A stretch of DNA of 64,000 nt. Source: JAGGSN01 sp965603725. Its GTDB lineage: Bacteria; Zixibacteria; MSB-5A5; UBA10806; 4484-95. The notes below the pieces were generated by a model, which made no database searches, was not told where the DNA came from, and saw nothing but the letters and a program-made list of their open reading frames with translations. Shown here piece by piece: positions 9,348-18,397 of the stretch. The stretch spans positions 1 to 64,000 of the forward strand of contig CBFDEC010000015.1 in assembly GCA_965603725.1 (NCBI GenBank), in the 5' to 3' direction. Numbering within the stretch: position 1 is the stretch's first letter; each line of letters begins with the position of its first letter. The translations under genes and the position numbers were made by a program.

Positions 9348-12300
9348 ATGGCAGTAAAAACCACCGAAAGAGAATTAGCTGGCTGGATAAACGGGCAAAT
9401 TAATAAGATTCTTGAAAAAGGCGGATATCCATTTAAAGAAAGTTCAGTTGAACCGTCCTTGCCGGGTAGAACCAGCCGTTTTCCGGATATAGTTATATGG
9501 ATAAGCAGACAGGCGAGCGATGCCTTTGCTTTTATTGAGTTGAAACCGCCCGGAAAATTGGAAAACCCGGACAGGTTGCCGGTTGTAGCAGATAGACTGC
9601 AAGCAAAATATGCAATAACCTGGAATTTCTTACAGGCGAAATTATTCTATATCAATCAAACGCTTGTCGAGAAAAAAACAATACCGACCCATGTAATTTC
9701 GGATTTAGAAGAATGGTTGAGAACAGATAAACAGGTACAGATTAAAAAATATCTAAAAGACTTTTTAGAATATCTTAAGGAATTACATGATAAAGGACAC
9801 CTTCATAGCTTTGCACCTGATAAATTCTTTTTTATAAATTTACTTCAAGAAACTACGGAAAAACTTCAGACCTATTTTTCTGAACACCTGCAGAAAGCAA
9901 ACAGGAACAGGAAGTTCAAAGAAGAAATTGAAGCTTTTATTGTTCAACAGGGGCTTTTAAATCTGAACACACGGGAAATAAATGCGCTTGTCGCCCGTCA
10001 GTGGGTCTATGGATTAATTACAAAGATACTGTTTTACCTCACTATCAGAAGACATTTTAATGAACTGCCTGATATTATCAAGGAAATACAAAACGTTCGA
10101 TCAATTGATAAAATTATCAAAAAAGCATTTACGGAAGCGCGGAAACTTGATTGGCATGCAGTATTTGAAGAAGAGAACAGATATGAGAAAATTGGTATTC
10201 CGCAAAAGTGCGGTTTTATATTAAAGGACCTGTTAAAGCGTCTTGATGAATATAATTTTGGGCAATTAAAAGAAGACGTTATCGGCGGAATATTTGAGAG
10301 CCTGATACCCAAAACAGAAAAACATAAGTACGGGCAATATTTTACGCGGGAAGATTTAGTAGATTTCATCTTAGGTTTTATAGTTAGATCACCTGATGAC
10401 TATTGTTGTGATCCTGCATGTGGAAGCGGCACGTTCTTAAATAGAATATATTCCAGAATAAAATGGCTTTCGACTAATCAAAAGAAACATATAGATATAT
10501 TACCACAAATCTGGGGTATTGATATAGCCAGGTTTCCCGCGGAATTGGCAACTATCAATCTCTTTCGGCAGAACATATCAGACTACAGAAATTTCCCAAG
10601 AGTTCAGGTAAGCGACTTTTTCGATGTGGAGCCCGGTCACGTCTTTAAATTTCCACCGCCGAAAGCTAATCTTGACCGCTTTTTTAAGACTGATGAAAAG
10701 ATACCTCAATTTGACGGAATGGCCGGAAATTTCCCGTTTATCAGACAGGAGCAAATCGAAAAGAAAGTTCCTGACAATAAGAAAAAAATAACAAAAGTTA
10801 TCTCCGATGACTGGTATGTTGAGTATCCTGATGTATTCAAAAGTATAAATAGCAATAACGTCGAATTAAAACTTTCAGGGCAGGCTGATATTTATGCTTA
10901 TCTGTTTTTCCATGCCGCCAAGTTCTTAAAGCAGGACGGCAGGATGGGCTTTATAACTTCTAATTCGTATTTGGATGTCGGGTACGGTTATGAACTTAAA
11001 AAGTTTTTCCTTAAAAAGTTTAAAATTGTTGCCGTTGTGGCATCATGGGCTGAACCATGGTTCGATTTTGCCTCTGTTAATACGATATTTACGATTTTAG
11101 AACGATGCGATGATCCCAAAGAACGGTCTGAAAACACGGTAAGGTTCGTTAAGGTTAAAAAGAAACTTCAGGAGCTTATACCTTATCCAGACCTGGAATT
11201 TGATGAAAACAATCGCTGGAACCATATAGATAAACTGGTAAGAAAAATTGAATTAGACCCGCCTCCCAATGATGGCGTTTGTTCAAGAGAAGATGACGAT
11301 TTTAGAATAAGATACGTCATGCAAAACATCCTTAATGAGCAAATCGAAAAAGAGGGAAAACATGCCAAATGGGGTAAATATTTACGCGCCCCGGACGTCT
11401 ATTTTGAGATACTGGAGAAAGCTAAAGATTATCTTTTGCCATTAAATCATATGAAAGATGGTCTGGACATCAGATTTGGCATAAAAACAGGAATTAACGA
11501 TTTCTTTTATCTTGAACCGACTGGAAAGAAAGCAAAAAGAACGAGCTGTATAAATGTTCAAAATAAATGCGGCTGGGTTGGAGACATAGAAAAAAGATTC
11601 TTAAAACCCGTGATCAAAAGTCCGAAAGAAGCCAGCAAAATTATAATAGACAAAAAAAGTCTTCAATTTAAAATCTTTATGTGCAACATGAGCAAGACTG
11701 ATTTAAAACGATCAGGGTATCGAGGAACATTAAACTATATTAATTGGGGTGAACAGCAAAGGACAAAGGATAAAATACTCTGGCCCAAAGTTTCAAGTGT
11801 TAAGTCAAGGAAATACTGGTGGAGTTTAGGCGATAAAGCTCCTTATCCAATATTAATGCAAATGGTCAATAACGATAGATTTGTTATATTTTTCAATATT
11901 AAAAAAGCATATGTTGACCATAACCTTTTTGAACTTGATATTAATTCAAAATACTCGGAGATAGTTGCTGCATTATTGAATTCATCATTTACAGCTATCA
12001 ACCGTGAAATAGTAAGCAGGATAAACCTGGGAGATGGGGCAACGAAAACAGAGGGTGTAGATTGGGCTAATAATATTTTTATATTTAATTTTAAAATATT
12101 TTCCAAAACAAAAATAAATAAGATTCTTACCGCTTTTAGTAAAATTAAAGAAAGACCTATCTTATCGATTGAAAAAGAAGTAAAACGAAAAGACCGACAG
12201 GCATTAGATAATGCTATTTTAGAGGCTATCGGTTTAGACCCAAATGAGTATTCACCAAAAATATATAAGGGTTTAACTGAACTTGTTTCAGAGCGTTTAG

Positions 12301-12788
12301 CTTTACCCAAAATGCGTAAGAAAATTTCCAAGGCTAAGATGGAATACAGTTTTGATTTGGTGAAAAATCAGGTGGAGGATGAAATACTGCCTGATGGTTT
12401 GCGGATATTCCCAGATTCATTTATATTTGAGCGGATTAAGTTTAAAGAAATTCCCATCTCGGGAAAACCGATGAGAATCAGCAATCATTTCTTTGGCCGG
12501 TATGAAATTATCGATGAAGATGGCAAGAAAATATATGATGCTAAAGGCATGGATGAAGCAAATTATATTGTATGCGCATATATGCCAAACGTATACATCA
12601 TAAAAGTCCCGGTGAATGAAAAGGTTATTATTAAAACCATAACAAGCTATGAAAAATATATCAGGGAAATATTTCAAAAACTTGTCCGCCGCGCCTATTC
12701 AGGCACTCAGGATCATGATATGGCAGATAGAGTAGCTCGTGCGATACTTCATGAAAACGGCTATTCCGGGTATTTCGAATTAGGATAA
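9348..12788 (+). CDS. Single-chain restriction-modification enzyme (Type IIG-like, nuclease plus N6-adenine methyltransferase)
   Basis: 1146 residues, a size typical of Eco57I/MmeI-like fused enzymes. The N-terminus has a PD-(D/E)XK nuclease pattern, FPDIVIW with D47 and IELK with E64 and K66. A long helical linker follows, then methyltransferase motif I DPACGSGTF at about residue 355, an 'IWGIDIARFPAELATINLF' acidic loop, and motif IV near residue 461, which reads NFPF instead of the usual NPPY/F. The remaining 600 residues (GYELKKFF..., ITSNSYLDVGYG, and a C-terminal region) fit a target recognition domain. It would cut foreign DNA and methylate self DNA with one polypeptide. No separate S, R or M gene is adjacent. 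The lower GC and AT-rich codon use differ from hppA, suggesting transfer. Recognition site unknown. Confidence 0.82.
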   Translation: MAVKTTERELAGWINGQINKILEKGGYPFKESSVEPSLPGRTSRFPDIVIWISRQASDAFAFIELKPPGKLENPDRLPVVADRLQAKYAITWNFLQAKLFYINQTLVEKKTIPTHVISDLEEWLRTDKQVQIKKYLKDFLEYLKELHDKGHLHSFAPDKFFFINLLQETTEKLQTYFSEHLQKANRNRKFKEEIEAFIVQQGLLNLNTREINALVARQWVYGLITKILFYLTIRRHFNELPDIIKEIQNVRSIDKIIKKAFTEARKLDWHAVFEEENRYEKIGIPQKCGFILKDLLKRLDEYNFGQLKEDVIGGIFESLIPKTEKHKYGQYFTREDLVDFILGFIVRSPDDYCCDPACGSGTFLNRIYSRIKWLSTNQKKHIDILPQIWGIDIARFPAELATINLFRQNISDYRNFPRVQVSDFFDVEPGHVFKFPPPKANLDRFFKTDEKIPQFDGMAGNFPFIRQEQIEKKVPDNKKKITKVISDDWYVEYPDVFKSINSNNVELKLSGQADIYAYLFFHAAKFLKQDGRMGFITSNSYLDVGYGYELKKFFLKKFKIVAVVASWAEPWFDFASVNTIFTILERCDDPKERSENTVRFVKVKKKLQELIPYPDLEFDENNRWNHIDKLVRKIELDPPPNDGVCSREDDDFRIRYVMQNILNEQIEKEGKHAKWGKYLRAPDVYFEILEKAKDYLLPLNHMKDGLDIRFGIKTGINDFFYLEPTGKKAKRTSCINVQNKCGWVGDIEKRFLKPVIKSPKEASKIIIDKKSLQFKIFMCNMSKTDLKRSGYRGTLNYINWGEQQRTKDKILWPKVSSVKSRKYWWSLGDKAPYPILMQMVNNDRFVIFFNIKKAYVDHNLFELDINSKYSEIVAALLNSSFTAINREIVSRINLGDGATKTEGVDWANNIFIFNFKIFSKTKINKILTAFSKIKERPILSIEKEVKRKDRQALDNAILEAIGLDPNEYSPKIYKGLTELVSERLALPKMRKKISKAKMEYSFDLVKNQVEDEILPDGLRIFPDSFIFERIKFKEIPISGKPMRISNHFFGRYEIIDEDGKKIYDAKGMDEANYIVCAYMPNVYIIKVPVNEKVIIKTITSYEKYIREIFQKLVRRAYSGTQDHDMADRVARAILHENGYSGYFELG

Positions 12789-12961
12789 TACTTGCTTCTT
12801 CCACAAACCCAGACTCATAAACCCCCTAAAATCATCATAAATCTAAAAAGAGTTGACTTTGAAAATAAATATATTTAAATATATAAAAAGTCAGCAATCA
12901 TCGCGGTTTTTCATCTTTGAAGCGCTGCCTTTTTGCACGATATCTGAAAGCGAGGTGTCTT

Positions 12962-13459
12962 TTGAGCAAGTCTCGACAAACGGATGATCTCCAGAAATAC
13001 GAGATAAATTTTTCATTTCGAGAAAAACTGAATAATACGGTTGAGGGATTTCGTCACAACTACTGTTACCAGTGCGGCGCTTGCGTGGCCGACTGTCCAG
13101 CCAGCATTTACTCCGAGGGTTTCAACCCGCGGCTGATAATTTTAAAAACCCTTCTTGGATTCGAAGAGGAGCTTATTAGCGCTGATTCGGAGATATGGAA
13201 CTGCACTAACTGCTACACCTGTTCGGAGAGGTGTCCGCAGGAGGTCCGGCCAATCGATGTTATAATTGCGTTGAAGAATATATGTGTGGATGAAAACAAG
13301 GCGCCGGAGCTTATCAAGAATATTTCTGACACGGTGTTAACCGATGGGATTACCACCCGAGTAACATCATTAACCGAAAGACGCCGTAAGGAACTGGGTC
13401 TGGCTGAAGTGAAAAGCTATCCGGTCGATGAAATTACAAAGATATTAGAGGTCGATTGA
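12962..13459 (+). CDS. hdrC: Heterodisulfide reductase subunit C-like iron-sulfur protein
   Basis: Small electron-transfer protein with two [4Fe-4S] cluster motifs, CYQCGACVADCP and CTNCYTCSERCP (each C-x2-C-x2-C-x3-C), as in HdrC. I placed the start at a TTG with GAGGTG 4-5 bases upstream (165 residues); an in-frame TTG at 12917 has no ribosome binding site and would add 15 atypical residues. The next gene begins one base after the stop, so the two are translationally coupled. In HdrABC systems HdrC relays electrons to HdrB; no hdrA or flavoprotein partner lies in this window. Confidence 0.87.
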   Translation: MSKSRQTDDLQKYEINFSFREKLNNTVEGFRHNYCYQCGACVADCPASIYSEGFNPRLIILKTLLGFEEELISADSEIWNCTNCYTCSERCPQEVRPIDVIIALKNICVDENKAPELIKNISDTVLTDGITTRVTSLTERRRKELGLAEVKSYPVDEITKILEVD

Positions 13460-13460
13460 T

Positions 13461-14339
13461 ATGAAATACGTTCCCTTTTTCGGCTGTATGATGACAACCA
13501 AGTATCCGCATTTTGAAGCGGCGGTGAGAAAGACCGTGGCTAAGGTTGGTATGGAGCTTGTCGATATCGACGGCTTCACCTGTTGCCCCGATCCGATATA
13601 TTTCCAGGCACGCGATAAAATCGAATGGTATACTGTTGCCGCCCGAAATATATCGCTGGCTGAGGACACCGGTCTGGATATTATTACTACCTGTTCCGGA
13701 TGTACCGCCACTTTGTCTGAAACCAACATCCACCTCAAAGAAAGCCCGGAACTTAAGGCGGAGGTGAACAGACGGCTTAAAAAAATCGGCCGGGAATTCA
13801 AAGGTAAAATTAATGTGCGACATGCTGTTACGGTGTTGCGTGATGATTTTGGCATCGACAGGGTCGCCGAAACTGTGGTGAATCCAATGAAGGGGCTCAG
13901 AGTCGGCGTTCATTACGGCTGTCACCTGCTGAAACCATCACATATAATGCGGGTGGACGACCCGGACCATCCCACTATCCTTGAGAATCTGATTAAAGCG
14001 ATCGGCGCCGAACCGGTTCATCATGAGAAAATGCTGCTGTGCTGCGGCAGAGCCTGCATGAACGACAGCATACCCGATGCCATGGTGATCGATATCATCG
14101 AAGCGATTAAAAAATCGAAAGCCGACTGTATGGGGCTTATCTGCCCGACCTGTTTCGATGAGTTCGATATGGGACAGATCATCCGCGGCCGCAAGTATAA
14201 AAAGAAACTCGATATGCCGGTTGTGTATTATTTCCAGCTTCTGGCATTGGCGCAGGGATTCACACCCGAGGAAGTCGGCCTGAATATGCACAAGGTCAAG
14301 ACCGACGCAATTTTCCAGAAGCTGACAGTCGGGGCGTAG
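13461..14339 (+). CDS. hdrB: Heterodisulfide reductase subunit B-like protein (two CCG domains)
   Basis: 292 residues with two cysteine-rich CCG domains (PF02754): first DGFTCCPDP ... TTCSGC, second HYGCHL ... MLLCCGRACM ... ICPTC. In methanogen HdrB these Cys bind noncubane [4Fe-4S] clusters that reduce a disulfide. In bacteria HdrBC-like pairs pass electrons between soluble carriers, FAD subunits and quinone or disulfide acceptors. Start ATG one base after the hdrC stop. The second pattern is complete and the first has its CC and CxxC pairs, so catalytic clusters are expected. The electron donor and acceptor cannot be deduced from this window. Confidence 0.9.
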   Translation: MKYVPFFGCMMTTKYPHFEAAVRKTVAKVGMELVDIDGFTCCPDPIYFQARDKIEWYTVAARNISLAEDTGLDIITTCSGCTATLSETNIHLKESPELKAEVNRRLKKIGREFKGKINVRHAVTVLRDDFGIDRVAETVVNPMKGLRVGVHYGCHLLKPSHIMRVDDPDHPTILENLIKAIGAEPVHHEKMLLCCGRACMNDSIPDAMVIDIIEAIKKSKADCMGLICPTCFDEFDMGQIIRGRKYKKKLDMPVVYYFQLLALAQGFTPEEVGLNMHKVKTDAIFQKLTVGA

Positions 14340-14500
14340 GGTGTAGGGCGTAATAATTATTTCTCATCATCTGAAAGGGTGAGTGAATTGACAGATGGCA
14401 ACCATGGTGATTTTTGCCTACCCTACGGGAGGATTACAAGTTCCTTAATGATGGAAGAGAAATTGGATTGATCTAACAATTATGATATTTAGTAAAGGTC

Positions 14501-14839
14501 AATGAGACGGTGATTCAAAAAGAAATATTTGAGGCGCTCAGTCCCCAAAAAATGAAATCATGGATCAAAGAAGCCCTTTCTAAAGCCGGTATAAAAACTG
14601 TAGAGATGCTCAAGGACGATAAAAAGATAGAATCAGCAGCGAATAGAATTTATAAAAAGATTCCCCTTATCCCATATTGAGCGATCACAGAAACAGTTAT
14701 AGGGAAGAAGGGATTTGTCAGGTTGATTTTTATGATTAGAGATAAGATGATTCAAGAAGGCACGATGGATCTATCCTGGTTAAACTTGGAATATTTGAAA
14801 ACTGCAATTTCAGGAATTGTGGGGCGCTTGAAGCATTGA
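14501..14839 (+). pseudogene. Small hypothetical gene interrupted by two in-frame TGA codons
   Basis: One frame reads ATG-Arg-Arg-TGA, then 55 codons (FKKEIFEALSPQKM... ending IYKKIPLIPY), TGA at 14678, then 52 more codons (AITETVIGKKGF... ending GRLKH) to TGA at 14837. The predicted sequence is lysine-rich, helical and protein-like across both stops. Other genes here use TGA as stop, so I read this as a decayed small gene. An internal ATG could still give a 42-residue peptide. Family not recognised with confidence. The rest of 14340-14992 holds nothing I can name. Confidence 0.35.
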
Positions 14840-14992
14840 TTGCTTCCTATTGGGGTATTGCTAATGAAACAACCACAATTGACAAAAGCCATTACAAAAG
14901 TTAGTCATATGCTTACTAACTCTTAGAGGGATTGTATGATTATCCGGTTACCATGACATATAACTAACTAACATGGGTTGCAGAGCAAACTC

Positions 14993-15583
14993 CTATTTCC
15001 TTAGGATAAATTTGGCAAACTTAACGGTAGGTTCGACTAATAAATTTCTTATGAGATTACGAAGTATAGGATTTCCTTCAATTTTTCTCGCTAAGCGTGG
15101 AGAATATCGGTAATAACTATGGACAATATATGCACCAATCTTAGACCTCAGTAAATATTGATCCCTTATATTGCGTAAAACTAAAACCTCCTCAGCAGTT
15201 TCACTTTCATAAACTGCAGTTGCAATGAAGCACCCTTTCTTTATCTCAGTTACCATTGAGTTTTTTACAGGATTTTTAGTACTGCAATTTTGACAAGTCC
15301 ATGAAGTAAAACCACGTTCACACTCAAAACAAAAAATCCCGGCTATTCCTGTGGGATCAAGACCAGGAATATATCCAAGAGAATTACAATTACTACAGGC
15401 ATCTAAGGGAACCATTTCACCGCATCGAATGCATTTAAAAGCAGCACGTCGGCTTCTACTAGATCCACCAGTGGAAAAGGTCGCCAAAAAAGATGGATCG
15501 TAATGCTTGCTGTGCATTAAATCAGGCTTAAATTCAATGCGGGCACGAGATTCACTCCATTTCCTAGATTTTAAATCTTCCAT
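14993..15583 (-). CDS. Zinc-ribbon and CFI-box domain protein
   Basis: 196 residues. The middle carries two zinc-ribbon modules: CIRCGEMVPLDACSNC and CFECERGFTSWTCQNC (CxxC pairs). The C-terminal 85 residues start with the 'GCFIATAVYE' motif, followed by 'E...LR.IRD.YL..S..G..IV..YY..SP..A', the conserved CFI-box seen at the C-termini of many unrelated bacterial proteins. The N-terminal 60 residues are basic and unassigned. The role of the CFI box is not established; zinc ribbons suggest nucleic acid or protein binding. AGGAGC precedes the ATG at about 5 bases. Monocistronic between a decayed region and a repeat-rich spacer. Confidence 0.7.
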   Translation of the reverse strand: MEDLKSRKWSESRARIEFKPDLMHSKHYDPSFLATFSTGGSSRSRRAAFKCIRCGEMVPLDACSNCNSLGYIPGLDPTGIAGIFCFECERGFTSWTCQNCSTKNPVKNSMVTEIKKGCFIATAVYESETAEEVLVLRNIRDQYLLRSKIGAYIVHSYYRYSPRLARKIEGNPILRNLIRNLLVEPTVKFAKFILRK

Positions 15584-15837
15584 TGTATTGCTCCTTACTT
15601 TAGGCTATTCGGCTTAACTGAATATCCAGTCCTACCTATTTATTCAACGTTTCCGATTGCAATGGATTACAAAACTGCTCCACATTGACAGCTTTGAATT
15701 GATATATGCTACAGATTTGATTGCCCACAATACTTCTGCAATCTAATAACACATTTCAAGTATAAATTATAAGTATGCATATTACAACTCAAATCTTCAA
15801 CCAGAATTTTTTAAAGCGAGGTTTGTGCCTCTGGATG

Positions 15838-15925
15838 GAAGCTGGGCGACATCCTGAAACCAATATAAACCCTCAGGATGTTACCCGCCTGAGGCGGGTT
15901 TACATCCTGAGGGATGAGAAAAATA
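15838..15925. repeat. CATCCTGA hairpin repeat
   Basis: Strong hairpin CAGGATGT.TACCCGCC-TGA-GGCGGGT..ACATCCTG (about 15872-15909) preceded by a partial copy (GGGCGACATCCTGAA). A related hairpin occurs at 17392-17427. The rest of the 15584-16059 spacer shows nothing I recognise; a 66-codon frame across the repeat is not credible. Confidence 0.7.
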
Positions 15926-16059
15926 ATTTGCTAAAAGCAGAATTATTTTTATCTGTTATTTATAGAATAGGCTAATTGCTTTAAGTAAACAGATATTGAT
16001 TCTGTACAATTGTGTATCGTGTAAGCTAAGAATATAAATTAAATTATCCAAAGGTTGTT

Positions 16060-17232
16060 TCAAAATCTATAAGATAAACCTATGAATAGTTTGATAATTT
16101 GATCAAAATCGAGGTTATCGTTTTTATTTTTTTCTTCTTTTTTAAAAAAACCTTTCATCCATAATCGACCATCGTAACTTCCACCTGCAGTCATGGCCAG
16201 ATTTCCATAATTGCTGCTTTTAAAATATTCATTAATCCACACTGATATCACCATGCTAATATAATAAAGTGACTCATTTTCCTTTTCCTTTATAAAATCG
16301 TTCAGACTGATGTGGGTATTTTTTACTTTTTGATCAAAAGCCCCCAAAATGAACTTGCCGTCATAACTTATAAATTCTTTTACTGAGTTGACCTGTTCTA
16401 TCCCAGCCCAGAATCCTTTGGCCTTGTATTCGGTCCCGAAAATAATAGGTATATCCTCGACAGTATATTGACGGTAATAATCTGATGGCCTATTCCATTT
16501 TGAGGAGAAATACCCTATTCTTACTTCATGATTTCTTCCTTGTTCATCACTAAAGACGCCGAAGCCAAAGGAGGCTTCTAAATTCTCAAATTGCGATTTA
16601 AAAGAATAGGCGGCTCCTCTTTGCACAAATGGTATATCAAGATTTTCAAAATTATCCTGATTATATTCAAGATTTAAGGGAACGTAATAAAAATCCATAT
16701 CTGATTTAATATTTCCAAAATAGAGCTCCTTAGAATATCTTACTTTAAACGTAAATAACCACGAAATAAATTTGGCTAGTTGCGTATCATTTTCATAAAG
16801 TAGGTAACAAATAAGAGGATATAAAATCAAGCTACCAGTATATTTTTCCAATCCTTGTTCTTCAGCAACATTAGCTCTAAACATTTCTTTTTGTCGAAAT
16901 GATTTTGAAAAAGGCCCTTCATAAGTAAAAGTAAACATGTCTTCATTTCTCAATCCGAATATACTCATTAATCTTATTTGATGGAATCCTTCGGTATCGT
17001 AATTTAATATAGGATCGTCAATAGAATCTCGCTTATCAGGTATCCAAATCGAATATTGGTAATCGGAACTTAGGTAAAAGAACATTCCAAGCGGTAACCT
17101 GCTTACGGAGTTTAAATCGCTATCTCTAAGTTCTTTTTTGCCATAATATTGATTGCGCAAAGCTATGTTTTCTGCAAAAGTCAATATAGGCATAAGAATG
17201 AATAAATATGTGATTAATATTGCTATTTTCAT
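16060..17232 (-). CDS. Putative outer-membrane beta-barrel protein
   Basis: I do not recognise a named family. The 390-residue protein has a clear signal peptide (MKIAILITYLFILMPILTFA) and a body rich in alternating hydrophobic/polar segments with many Tyr, Phe and Trp (for example FKVRYSKELYFGNIK, EASFGFGVFSDE, VRIGYFSSKW). It ends in the C-terminal motif 'LFIGLSYRF', whose terminal Phe is the usual signal for BAM-mediated outer-membrane insertion. This pattern fits a barrel or a periplasm-facing outer-membrane protein. Codon use is AT-rich compared with hppA or the tol genes. Start chosen at the ATG that opens the signal peptide. Confidence 0.6.
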   Translation of the reverse strand: MKIAILITYLFILMPILTFAENIALRNQYYGKKELRDSDLNSVSRLPLGMFFYLSSDYQYSIWIPDKRDSIDDPILNYDTEGFHQIRLMSIFGLRNEDMFTFTYEGPFSKSFRQKEMFRANVAEEQGLEKYTGSLILYPLICYLLYENDTQLAKFISWLFTFKVRYSKELYFGNIKSDMDFYYVPLNLEYNQDNFENLDIPFVQRGAAYSFKSQFENLEASFGFGVFSDEQGRNHEVRIGYFSSKWNRPSDYYRQYTVEDIPIIFGTEYKAKGFWAGIEQVNSVKEFISYDGKFILGAFDQKVKNTHISLNDFIKEKENESLYYISMVISVWINEYFKSSNYGNLAMTAGGSYDGRLWMKGFFKKEEKNKNDNLDFDQIIKLFIGLSYRF

Positions 17233-17326
17233 TCAGCAATCCTCACTTTTAAAAAATGATAACACATCCCGATGCTTCTTGTAGGATATGAATCCTTTGT
17301 TTTTTTATATCTTTAAATATAAGCAT

Positions 17327-17430
17327 TGTAGGTCGAAACCCCTGCGGTTTCGACAAAACGGTAACTTTTGACAAAGCCTTGGCTTAGCTTCAGGATGTCG
17401 CCCGGCGAGGCGGGTTTCCATCCTGACGAA
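17327..17430. repeat. Two intergenic hairpins
   Basis: Hairpin GTCGAAACC-CCTGC-GGTTTCGAC (about 17332-17355) and hairpin AGGATG.CGCCCGGCGAGGCGGG..CATCCT (about 17392-17427), the latter matching the repeat at 15838. They lie between the ends/starts of two unrelated genes. Confidence 0.6.
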
Positions 17431-17449
17431 TGAGAAATCATCTATTATA

Positions 17450-18136
17450 TCACAACCCCAATTCCTCGCCAACGATTATCACGGTTATGACCGGCTTGTA
17501 CCTGTTGTTGTCATATTGCCTTTCTATGATAACCGTCTTGTTGCAGATCCTCCAGGGTGAAGAGCAATCACTACATTCACCAGATATGCCACATGGCGGC
17601 ATTGGATCAAAGTCTGGATGGCGTTTCACATTCAATGGAGCTGCAATGTTCCTGATCCTATTTAATGCTTCTTCAAGGTTTTCAACAATCTTGTTAATTC
17701 CTACCACTATGATGACCTTGTTTGGGCCGAAGAGAATGGCTGCGACTCGGTTCCCAAGTCCATCCACGTTGACAATTTTGCCATCTAACGTCAAAGCATT
17801 TGTGCCGGTCACAAACACATCTGACGTCAAAGCCTGTTTTTTAAGTTTAATGTTCTCTTCAACACTGATTCCAGGCTTCCATGGATTCAGGAAAACATAG
17901 CTGCCTGTCTCCAGCGCATCTACCACGCCTATCTGCCTTAATGTAAGCGAGTCTCCAAATCCAACGGTGCTGCCCTCGGGTATCATTGACATGACTTTCT
18001 TGAAGGCCTCCTTTCCGTTCTTAACGTAAAAGGCCGGAATGTTGCCTTCAGCCAATCTCTGGATCAGATGCTGAATCTTTTGTTTCACCGCCAATGGTCC
18101 TTTTATCTTCATCCCGAAATGGCGTTTAATACTCAT
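17450..18136 (-). CDS. LUD-domain protein (LutC/DUF162 family)
   Basis: Cytosolic protein of about 228 residues covering the whole LUD domain: 'EGSTVGFGDSLTLRQIG...L' (substrate loop), 'SDVFVTGTNALTLDGKIVNVDGLGNRVAAILFGP..VI.VVG.NKIV' (the family's strongest block) and a C-terminal Cys-rich piece (C.ISGECSDCSSPWRIC). Members take part in lactate utilisation (LutB/LutC), but single LUD proteins like this one, with the C-terminal Cys cluster, are widespread and uncharacterised. No lutA or lutB is adjacent. Start uncertain: ATGs at 18136 and 18112 both lack a good ribosome binding site; I used the first of them, since the longer frame enters a hydrophobic non-family extension. Confidence 0.82.
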   Translation of the reverse strand: MSIKRHFGMKIKGPLAVKQKIQHLIQRLAEGNIPAFYVKNGKEAFKKVMSMIPEGSTVGFGDSLTLRQIGVVDALETGSYVFLNPWKPGISVEENIKLKKQALTSDVFVTGTNALTLDGKIVNVDGLGNRVAAILFGPNKVIIVVGINKIVENLEEALNRIRNIAAPLNVKRHPDFDPMPPCGISGECSDCSSPWRICNKTVIIERQYDNNRYKPVITVIIVGEELGL

Positions 18137-18238
18137 GTTTTTGAAAACAGGTCGGCTTCCGAATAAAGTGAGTAACCCGACAATTCTTATTGTATCAATA
18201 ATATATGAATATATGCAATAAAACAACGGAAAAATAGC

Positions 18239-18322
18239 GCCCGCCCGGATTTGGCCCGGTGCCCCACAGCTTGCTGTGGGATTCTATGCAAAGTAGGGCA
18301 GGAGTCCCTGACTCCTGCCAAT
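18239..18322. repeat. Two strong intergenic hairpins (CCCACAGC and GGCAGGAGTC)
   Basis: CCCACAGC-TT-GCTGTGGG (about 18263-18281) and GGCAGGAGTC-CCT-GACTCCTGCC (about 18298-18320), both perfect. The first recurs as CCCACAGC-AA-GCTGTGGG near 34278-34295. Located upstream of tolB between divergent genes. Confidence 0.7.
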
Positions 18323-18397
18323 TTTGTTCAAAAATTAAATCTCTCCTTTCGCTATTATATTGACAGATTAGGGGCACATTTATATATTTACAGCCTT

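Noticed and set aside
14993..15583. Interpretation as a phage or toxin protein
   Set aside because: The CFI-box and zinc ribbons occur in many non-phage proteins and there is no linked module.
15775..15975. 66-codon frame across hairpin repeat
   Set aside because: Composition follows the repeat, and no ribosome binding site precedes it.
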